Assembly (NCBI RefSeq): GCF_001649575.2
Contig: NC_051451.1
Coordinates: 28,660,365 to 28,724,364 of the forward strand
Source of the DNA: Kryptolebias marmoratus
Taxonomy: Eukaryota; Chordata; Actinopteri; Cyprinodontiformes; Rivulidae
DNA: 64,000 nt
Direction: 5' to 3'
The position numbers were made by a program, and so were the translations under genes. The notes under the pieces were generated by a model. The model did no database searches. It was not told the origin of the DNA and saw only the letters and a list, made by a program, of their open reading frames with translations. Positions 49,531 through 64,000 of this stretch are shown here, piece by piece; the stretch's first letter is position 1, and every line of letters begins with the position of its first letter.

Positions 49531-51469
49531 CGCTTCTTAAATTTAGACAAGTTTTCCCTCAAAATAGTCAAAGGTGTTACAAATGTCTCAAACTCATGTC
49601 TTGATTTTGCATTCAGACTGTAAGAGCCGTACTTTAACACGTGCATGGGAGCTTTCCTCGAGACAGAAAACATATCCAGGTCTAAAAGCCCCGCTGACGA
49701 TGAATAATAATTATTAAAAGCTGGTCCAAATCTGTCTATCTTCATTTCTAAAGTGTACTCCCGCAGATTAAATCATAAATGTGGGGCAGCAGCTGAGGCG
49801 GGTACGACGTGGACAACAAAATAGTGTGCACGGCCTAGAGTACAGTTTTACAAGCTGTCTACAGGTCACTTGGTCACAAATACCTGGAGTTCATTAAAAC
49901 TGCAACAAAAAATATTTGAGTTTTCTCCCAATTTAGAGTCAAGTTTTAATCATTAACTAATCTCCAGCCCAGTGAGATACCACCTTAAGGAAAACACGTC
50001 TCCCTTTTTGAAAATATGGGTCACAAAGGTAAAAATATGGAAATTGCTGCCATAATAACTACTGAAAACAACAAAAACCCTTTGCTCTGGAGCCCTAAGA
50101 TGACACAGATCTTCCTGTTAGTGTATCTTCACCCTCAGTGCTCCACAGCATATAGTCTCTGTGTGTTTTTTACTTTTTAAGCTTCTGTCACTATTTTCCC
50201 ATAGCCTCTTTTATCCCTCAATCCTCTACAGCAGCTCTTGTCTATTCAAATCAAGGGCTGGCAGAAAAGTGCCAGAAGGCATTTCACTCTGCAATATTTC
50301 CTCTGGGTGCAGAGCCCCGAGTCCCTGCTCTGATTCGTCAACAGTCTAACAACAACAACGCTTGGAGTTCACAGCCGTGGCAGCGAGCATTATATTTCAC
50401 TGCTGCCTTCCAGCATCCCGGGCCCCCAGGAGCCAAAAGTGTCACACAACTGCGTTCTGCAGCCCCAGCAAGAAAAGCTAATGAGGAACCCAACAAGTGC
50501 ACCGAGCTGCTCTGTCATCCAGGGTTTGGGAGCTGGATGTTCAGAGCCTCTTTCATTCATTTGTCTTCTTTATCTGGGTTTTTATGGTTCCTCGGCTGCA
50601 GAACTTCAGGGAGGAAGGCGACTTTTTGACTTCAAGTTTTTGTCACTTTCTAGATTTCTGTTTAAAGCTCGAGGGCTGGATGGGGCTTTTATTTTTAGGC
50701 CCTTAATTTATAGTAGAAAGAATTAATTATGCTTCAGAAGCATCTTCCTGTGGCTAATTCATTTCAAAGCTCCACGTTGCTCCGTTTGCACTTGGAAGGG
50801 GAAGATAACGAGAAGATAAAGTGTGTTCAAAGGGATAGCACAGATACGATCAGCACAGTCTCCCAGACGCCCTCGGTATTTTATATTGCGGGGGGGAGGG
50901 GGTGATTCAGCCATCCTGTGACGGCTCAAGCAGGTAAATCAACCAAAGAAACCTGGAAAAAAAGAAACAAACAACTCGTTCACCACTCCACCACAGGCAG
51001 CATTATTCCTGTTTTGTCTCACATGTTTAATAAGATCCTCTCAGCTCCTCTCAGCAATGTTTGCAGATACTTTCTGGAAAAGTTTCAAGATGCAATGAGA
51101 CGGTAAAAAGAGGAGCTACAGCCAAGAGGAGACTCCCATCGCTCCTCTGAGGCTGATGAACTTCACTGTAACTGCCAGGAAAGCTCTCCTGCCTTTTCAA
51201 GTGTGAAATAATAAACTTCCTGTTTAGCAGCAGCTGAAGTTTTTCTTCTGTTGGTTCACGGTCACTTCGTACCAGAGGAGCCGTTTTCTGCTGAGGTTTG
51301 TTGAATTTGTAACATTTAAACTGAAACTGTTTTTACAAAATATCTGTTGCTGATTAAGTTAACATTTTAAAGTTGAAATATTGTCATTTGCCAGAAAACC
51401 TTCAAACATTGATAGTACTAATAAACAAACCACAATGGAGGTATTTAAAACATTATTTTTGACACACAG

Positions 51470-51795
51470 AGAGAGAGACAGCACTGAGGCAGATTGTTTT
51501 TATTGACAGAAAACTCAGATTTTAATGAAACTCCCAGGAAGTAATTATTAGATGCACATCTACATATGATTCACAACCTGAGTCAAGATGGCCGCCACAG
51601 CAAAGCAGAAAATGGCTCTGACTGAATTTTACAGTTATTGAGCTAATAGTAGCTGAGAGTGCTAACAAATCATGATAGATCATGGGGGATTTTGGAATAT
51701 CACATAAATTTATCTTCAAGGTTTCACCAAGATGGCTGCCAGTCCATCTGATCGCATCATAAAATAATCTGGCATGAAAGGCGGAGGGAGAAATG
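51470..51795 (+). repeat. F1 repeat copy
   Basis: The blocks TTTAATGAAACTCCCAGGAA, AGATGCACATCTACATATGA, AGTCAAGATGGCCGCCACAG, TTTCACCAAGATGGCTGCCA and GGCATGAAAGGCGGAGGGAG occur in family order. Confidence 0.65.
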
Positions 51796-51916
51796 CCTCA
51801 ATATTTTCATTACCTTTGACCTCCAAGGATAGAAACCGAAAGGTCAACATATAAACATGTTGTTCATTTAAACTCCTCTGCTCATACCTCATTGCTTCAC
51901 AAATTGGAAGCATTTT

Positions 51917-51918
<2 letters not shown>

Positions 51919-51987
<69 letters not shown>
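51919..51987 (+). repeat. (CA)n microsatellite, about 69 bp
   Basis: The longest pure CA tract in the window; it underlies a spurious poly-C/V minus-strand frame. Confidence 0.95.
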
Positions 51988-51990
<3 letters not shown>

Positions 51991-54579
51991 TTAATGAGTT
52001 TCCCTCCTTGGCCAATGAAAGAAGCGTATATGTGTGGAAGTCAGTAATGCAGGTTGGTTGCTGGTCAACCTGAACACAGCCTCGTTAAAAAGTCAATTAA
52101 AGAGAAACAAAGAGAGAAAATTGAGGGGAAAAAAAATCTCCTTGTAGCTGTTTTCTTTTTTCTTACAAGACTGCAAGCAGCCTGAACAAATGAGAGCAAG
52201 AATTATTTATAGGCAGCGCCTGTCTCTGTGAAGAAAAAGACATTTGAGTCCAAGATTATGACTTTCTTTCCTGTGGAATTTGACATCAAACTCAGCTGCT
52301 GCAACGTACAATTTCACACTTGCTTTCCAATCTTCTCTGGTCTTCACGCGATAAAGAAGTGCTCCAAAGTTGCTAAACTGCAGCAGCTTTTTACAGCGTA
52401 TGGATTTGGAAGTAATCCAAAACAAACATATACTTTAGATGATAAACCTGCACTTTAAATTCAATCAGCCAGAGGCGCCGCAGATGATTTCAGGGACAAG
52501 GCTGATACGAGAGAGGGCGAGCTGGAAACAGCAGCTATAAATCTGTCAAGTGTTTTTCTTCCTACTGGATGCACCAGCAGTCGAAGTTTGTGTTTTCTTA
52601 CTGTGGAGGAATGTAGAATATGGTGTTTGTGACCCCACAGAATGACATTACAACACAATGTCCCACTAACTTGTTTTTGCTCTCACAAATGTTACACTTC
52701 TTCATATTTATACACAAACACTGAGGTATCTTTGTCTTCTTTCACTGCTGCAAAAAGGACAAAATTCACATCCAAAACGTTTTATATAAGCAAATTACCT
52801 TTATTTTAATGGTTACCACACCTCTCCCTTCAGTTCATGTCTAAATAATTAAATATGGAGTTTAAATTTAAAGGCCTTTTGTTCCTTGAAGGAATAGGGG
52901 TTGAGTTCAAAGTTTAATCAGTTAAACTGTTCATCCAGTTTGAATAAAGTTCATCCAGACAAAGAAATCCAGACTCTTTGCTGGTGATAACAAAGCCTGT
53001 ATGTTAGGTTGTTGCTTTTTTGTTTTGTTTTATTTCAAAATAAAAGCGACCTGATCGAGTGATGTACCAACAGGAAGTCAGATCAGAAATGTCACTTTCT
53101 GAGAAATGTTATTAATATTATTTCTTTGGTGGAAAACTCTGAGTAAGAAGGTAAAATACCACTTTAATTAAAAATCTACTTTGTTCAAACCAGGTGTGTC
53201 AGATTAAACTTGTTCTTTTTTATGAAGGGAGACTTTGTGCTTTTAAAATATAGAAACAGGAAGGCAGAACTTGTTTGACCATTAAGGATTTTATTCACCT
53301 ACATGTGAAGTAAAATTAATTTTAAGCCTCAAAATATTGAGAGAATTTAATTTGGAGCTAAGCTCCAAAGTGATGTTGGCTCTCTGAGAAATTGTTTGTT
53401 TCCGTTTTTTTTTTTAACAAAATGTTTTGCAAAAAAACAAAACAAAAAAAAATTGAAGCTGCTTTTCACATGTTCTTAGAAACCCATCATGCACTTCACC
53501 ACACTGATGTAAAAAGCCATTTTTACCACATGTTTTCTTCTTTTATTCACTCAAATTTAACCTGATTTTCCTCTGAAATGTTCAGAAAGCTTCTGGGTAT
53601 AAAACAGGTATATAATCCATCTATTAACGAGCTCTGAATGATTAATGCTGATGTTTACGGAATAAGATTCAGGCTTGTTATTCAAAACAAAGAAAATAAG
53701 AAATTACTGGTTGTGTTAGTAAAAAATGAAACTACATGAAAATGTGTTTACTTTCCTCTGAGACACGAGATGTTTTCCTGAAACAAGGTCCAGAGAAAAG
53801 TAAAGACAGAAAATAAGATTTCCTGAGACACAAATGCAGAATATTTAATGTGTGACTGGAGAACAAGAAGGTTTTAAAACGTGTTTTCAGACAGTTTTAC
53901 ATATTTAGGAATCATTTTACATCAGTAAGTTTCTCATAACAAACAATGAATCCAAGTTGCAAATTAACAAAAAAATATTTAATTCTGAATATAGTATTTA
54001 ATTAATTGTAATATTTGGCTGTGCATGTTTAAATATCTGACAGCTTAACAAACTAAAAATCCCAAAAAAAGTTTTTTCTCCTGGGATCTCCTAAGACTCT
54101 GGTTTCTAATTAGAAATTCCAGGAAAGTTTTATTATTTCTGTTAAAAATAAAACAGAAGGTAAGAAGTTATTTACTGTGTTTAATTTACTTTTATTAAAA
54201 GGTCCTTTGTTTTGGCAGGATTGATTTAAAAAAAATCTTAATTTTTAGGACGTGTTGAACTTTAATGTGTTATTCCTCAGACTTTGTGTTTTATAGTCAG
54301 GTGTTTTCAGCATCATTTAATAGAAAATTCATGGTTATATTGTTCCCACACACAGGGATAAACTTCTTCTGTAAAAGCAAGAGTATTAGTCTGCAGGTTT
54401 GTTTCTTGATGTGAGGAAAAGTGAACACCTTCACACCTGTTCACACCTGTCCTCAGGATCCAGATTCTTCACACCTGGACATCCATTAACCACAAAGGTT
54501 GAGTTCCACCTCTCCAGATCAAAATCTAACACCTCCTGTGTGTTGTGAGCTGATAACTATATCACATCTGTCCTCTCCT

Positions 54580-54627
<48 letters not shown>

Positions 54628-55286
54628 GCCTATCTATGACAACACCTGGCCTCCTCAGCAGGAAACAGTGTATCTCATAATGAGACTAAGTGTCCCGGAC
54701 ACACAGACACACCTCGTCCCTGTTTTCCTCCTCAAACCCCCACGAGGGGCAGATAATCACATTTCCTGTCAGTCTGATCAGGTGATGCAGCTTGGAGAAA
54801 TGAGAAGAAAAAAGCTCGGGTCTCACTGGAGAAATAAGTCTGTCCTCACTGGAAGCTAACCATGAATCAAAGCCAGCTTCTTTGATTGACAGCTCATTAC
54901 CCCCCCTCTGCCCCCGACACCACCAACAACCTTGATAAAACGGAGGGAAAAGGGTTTGAATCAGGTTGAACTTGGTTTGAAAGCAGTCCTGAGGCATGTA
55001 GGGAAACGTACTGCATTATTTCACCTTTTGACAAATTCTGTTCTGAATTTACTTCCTAAAATAAAAAGCTTAAACATTTTGTTAGAACAAAATGGTTTTA
55101 AAGGTGGCAAAGCAGAAGCATCTTTCTCTCTTTTGTTTTCATCACCGTTTTGTTTTGCTGCTCTGGAGATCTGAAATAAAGGTAAAGCATTCCTTGGATA
55201 TATTCTTGCATATCGCCCGCCACCTTTCAGACGTAGAGAAACGACGGCGTTCTGCTCAAACCATGAAAACGTTGTGAGTGATCTCA
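51988..55286. other. Downstream spacer, no gene seen
   Basis: AT-rich with many A/T runs, and a (GT)n tract at 54582. No exon, RNA or element recognised. Confidence 0.5.
54582..54624 (+). repeat. (GT)n microsatellite
   Basis: Pure GT for about 43 bp. Confidence 0.95.
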
Positions 55287-55572
55287 GGCGACACGCTCAG
55301 AGTATGTGTTGTGAATGACTCTCAGCTACTACCACCTCAAATCCCAGCTCAAGTGAAGCTATTATGTATTTGATAATGCTGATTAGCTGTGGCGGCCATC
55401 TTCAATTGGACTGACTCCAATCAGTTGTAGACGTACACCCAATGATGACTCTCTGTAAGTTTCATTAAATCTGAATATTTGCTGTTTCCATAATGGTACA
55501 GACAATTACACACACACACACACACAAAGGCAAATTATTATCACCCGCCTTTGTCTTTTGCTGGTAGGTGAT
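55287..55572 (-). repeat. F1 repeat copy (minus)
   Basis: On the minus strand: a GGCAAAAGACAAAGGCGGGTG-like start, the (GT)n stretch (complement at 55510-55526), TTTAATGAAACTTACAGAGA, TTGAAGATGGCCGCCACAGC and GTAGTAGCTGAGAGTCATTC. Confidence 0.7.
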
Positions 55573-61230
<5,658 letters not shown>

Positions 61231-61233
61231 TGA

Positions 61234-63148
61234 AACAATGGTTTTAAATTAACGTTCTGTGAGGTTTACCTGAAGACATTTTTCTTGAGCAAAGGTCCAG
61301 AAGAAGAATGCATAAATCAGTCATAGTTAAGATATAAAATAAAACTCCTGTTTTCTATTACTACTGGGATTTTAGTAAAATAAAATTAGTATTTAAATTA
61401 AAAAAAGAAATGTTTGAAACAGGCATGCCAGTTTCATCATGTTAATAAGGTGTGTTGGTGGATCTGTCACTCTGGATGCTTCAGTTATTGATTTCTGAGC
61501 TCTCTCTGCAGAGTTTAATCATCTCCTTTGTCTATGAAAGAGACAAACAGCTTTTAAACTCTGCACAGGAAGGAGGGATACATAAAAGTCCATCCAGTCT
61601 GAATAAAACCCTTTAGTTCCCTCCTAAGTTTTCTATTTTAGTCCCAGCTGTGCTGCTTCCCTTCACTCTTCGGGCTGTTTTATCAGGTTTGTAGCTCTTC
61701 AGGCTGGAGGCTTCGCTCTGCAGCCACAAAGCCCACAGATGAACACATTACCCCAAATACAGAAGCAAAAATATTAAATCTATTGAAATTTAATGACTGA
61801 TCTGGGTCCAGATGAGACTCAGATCAGTTGTGACTTTGATCAGCCATTCAGGGACCCCTCTACAGATCACATGCTACCATGACATCACCTACAGGTGATG
61901 AGGTCATAACACAGACATGAGGCCAGTCCTGCTTCAAATCCTCAGTCCATGCTGGTGTGTGTGAACCCCACATCATGAATACACTGCCACCATGCTCCGC
62001 CCAGGACTCTGACCTGCTGCAGCTTTGTGCATGCTCAAAACCCTGCATCACATGTAAGGAGGAACCCACTGCTTTACCCTCATAGTAAGCTCATCATCCA
62101 ATAATCCAGTCTGACAAAGGTCTAAACGAACTAACAGCCGACGTTTGATCAAAGTTTGCAGCATTAGTGTCTTCAGACTAATTTGTTTTTTTCCCCACAA
62201 ACATAAAACCTTCACAGCAGCCGTGTTTGAGTCAAACTCTGTGCAAAAAGCACCAAACCTTCTCTGCTGCTAATGAACGTGACAGATCCTCCAAATTAGC
62301 TGTTCAATCCCGACGAGAGCTGCAGTTTGTTTCCTGCCTTGTGATGGAGTGTGCTGATGGTGAAACGTGCTGAGTGAACTCACTCCTGCTCCGTGGCAGC
62401 TGTGTTCGGATCAACGAGCGCCTATTGTTGCCTCCTTTTTTTAAAAAGCTCCCGTGTAGTGAGACATTTCTGCTTAACTCTGCACATTTGAAATGAAACA
62501 CTCTGCAGAAATAACAAGAGTGGATTTTAAAAGCTGCACGTCAAAGAGCGCCCAATTAAAGCTGGACGGGTTGATGTAGAAAAGAGCTGCTGCAGTGGCT
62601 GAACAACACTTCCTTTTTTTATTTGGAAAATGTTTGGTTTTCACATAAAAAACCAAATGAGGCTTCTTTTCTTTGGATGTGAAGCACATGTGTTATCAGA
62701 GAGGGCACAGACACACTGCTAAAACATCAGACCTTGACCATATCCTTCTGTTTCTTTCACCAAAAGCCTCCAGCATCACTTCTGATGCTTTCCTTTGAGC
62801 TGCTCTAAAAAGAAGAGCTGTCACTGCATAAAAAGGAACATCTGTGCTTTAAACGTACAGAATGATGTTTGACCTCCATCAGCTGTCAGAGTGCAGGATT
62901 CATATTTGTCTTTAACAAGAATACATTATCCTGCAAAGACTCAAGATCCAAAATATAGGAAGAGGAGGCTGACCAAAGCTGAACGCACTCGTGTGAAGAA
63001 CATTTGTGCTGATTCTGCAGAGCTTTAAATGGTTTGAACAGTTTTCTGTTTCTAAATAAAGCTGTTTTTCTTAGTGGCTTAAGAAAGGTAAAGAAATCTT
63101 TTTCCCAAATATGTGAGAATCACTCATCATTGATTGTCCTCACTGAAA
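61234..63148. other. Downstream spacer, no gene seen
   Basis: Only the GATGTGG-block copy at 61870-62075 is recognisable. The rest is unremarkable AT-rich sequence. Confidence 0.5.
61870..62075 (-). repeat. GATGTGG-block repeat, copy
   Basis: On the minus strand this copy holds, in order, GTGGGTTCCTC, a GCATGGTGGCAGTGTATTC block, GATGTGGGGTTC, CACCAGCATGG and GCAGGACTGGCCTCATG. These match the insertion at 28478-28650. It may be the best-preserved copy in the window because one frame reads through (61860-62069 minus). Confidence 0.5.
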
Positions 63149-63250
63149 CAGGGGGTTGCAAAAGTATTCACCCCCTTTTGTCTATTTTTTTGCCTTCAAC
63201 CTTTAACTTAAAGAAAATTTAGTTCAGTTTGACTGTAAATAATAATCCAG
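63149..63250 (+). mobile_element. Orphan Tc1-like terminal fragment
   Basis: GCAAAAGTATTCACCCCC at ~63158-63175 and the following T-rich sequence match the left end of the relic at 9156. No transposase sequence follows within the next 800 bp; other repeat sequence takes over. It is a truncated end or a deletion remnant. Confidence 0.55.
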
Positions 63251-63469
63251 GGTAAATAACTACAGTTGAAGGGAATTGTAGTTTTAAATTAAAGGCATGG
63301 TTTTCTGTGTAGGAATGCATATCACCCTCCGCTTTTCATGTTTTAGACTAAGAGCATTTTCTGTTGATGAGGTTGTGGACGTTTCTGTCAACCCTTGAAA
63401 ACATTATGGTTTGTTCTTGTTCTGTTCGATTCTTTTTAAATAAACCTGTAACCAGAGGAGAAGCACCAT

Positions 63470-63920
63470 CAGGGTGTGGGCCACTTTTTGGGCCCTATAA
63501 CCACATTATTTTTTTTATTGCATACCAATCAGAATTCTGATTCTGTGCACATCAATCTCAAGGTTTCTAGTCACACAGAACAGAGCTGCTTTGAGCTTTA
63601 ATGTAACATCTAAAGACTGATGCACAGACTAAACTTTACATCTAAAATGGTGATTTTTCTCTCAGTTTCTGGTTTTATCAGTCATTACTGCACAGACCAC
63701 AGGAGGATCTGATCTGTTTCTGTTTAAACTTAAAATAAAATCTTTCAGTTTTAAAGGGTCATGGCAACCAGAGGGGGAAACACAGAATGTCAGCAAACCA
63801 AAACCCAGTCACACTGTAACAATCTGTAATAAAGCGTTATGAACACTTTAATGTTTCCAGATTACAGCGAGCAAAGACCGCAGACATTTCCTTTTAAAAG
63901 AAATTCTAACATCTGAGACA
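63470..63920 (+). repeat. Dispersed repeat copy B (uninterrupted)
   Basis: This is the partner of the split copy at 43570-44480. It carries the same ordered blocks, including CAAGGTTTCTAGTC near 63558, CATGGCAACCAGAG near 63759 and an AACAATC-TAATAAAGC block near 63818, without the palindrome. Divergence between the two copies is substantial, so the family is old. Confidence 0.6.
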
Positions 63921-64000
63921 AGAATGCAAATCTGGTGTCTGACAGAATTACATCCATAAATAGATTTGGCTGCGTCCTTTCTGGGTCCTGGTGTCTCTTC

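Larger units (their letters stand above)
45621..51469. other. Downstream spacer, no gene seen
   Basis: Holds the GGAT array, the candidate element at 47930-48480 and a GATGTGG-block copy. Unique stretches at 45730-46330 and 50150-50870 could be regulatory, but no gene or strong motif cluster is visible. A poly-G run lies at ~50890. Confidence 0.5.

Overview
The window looks like a piece of a teleost fish nuclear genome, probably a percomorph; the order or species cannot be told from sequence alone. The base composition is AT-rich, long (GT)n/(CA)n microsatellites are frequent, and decayed transposable elements of kinds typical of fish are scattered throughout: Tc1/mariner relics, a LINE reverse-transcriptase relic, a tRNA-derived SINE, MITE-like repeats and a candidate solo LTR. 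There is no bacterial-style gene packing. Almost every open frame is a short chance ORF in repeat or spacer DNA.

One protein gene is well supported. It is an intron-containing heparan sulfate glucosamine 3-O-sulfotransferase 1 gene (hs3st1 or a teleost hs3st1-like paralogue) on the + strand. Its whole coding sequence, 311 codons, lies in one exon at 42184-43119. That exon begins at a strong splice acceptor (AG at 42006-42007), and a poly(A) signal lies at 43169. The only CpG-rich, promoter-like stretch is 22 kb upstream (about 19310-19660). It ends in a good splice donor (GT at 19658) and is proposed as the promoter plus 5' untranslated exon 1. Joining the two exons gives a leader with two upstream ORFs, one crossing the splice junction. 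A second, weaker GC-rich segment with a donor at 40104 could be an alternative first exon.

Layout. 1-19200: upstream gene desert with TE fragments, a candidate solo LTR at 5774-6113, a Tc1 relic at 9156-10044, a SINE at 11233-11560, and a candidate conserved element around 8290-8720. 19200-19660: tandem repeat, CpG island, exon 1. 19658-42007: intron 1, with several unique-looking segments that are candidate enhancers (26940-27340, 30225-30560, 36290-36860), an interrupted LINE relic (28180-29770), and fused repeat and Tc1-like relics (34980-36100). 42008-43190: terminal coding exon. 43190-64000: downstream desert with a 370-bp near-perfect palindromic MITE nested in an older repeat (43906-44275), a GGAT/GGGA array, another candidate regulatory stretch (47930-48480), and an 18-bp minisatellite that stays open in several frames (60940-61190).

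No new multi-gene system was found. The most notable items are the nested palindromic element with an internal uninterrupted copy for comparison, the unnamed dispersed repeat families (one with about 11 copies here), and the long-range, uORF-bearing architecture of the sulfotransferase gene. All family assignments come from reading the sequence and from memory of the families; no database search was run.
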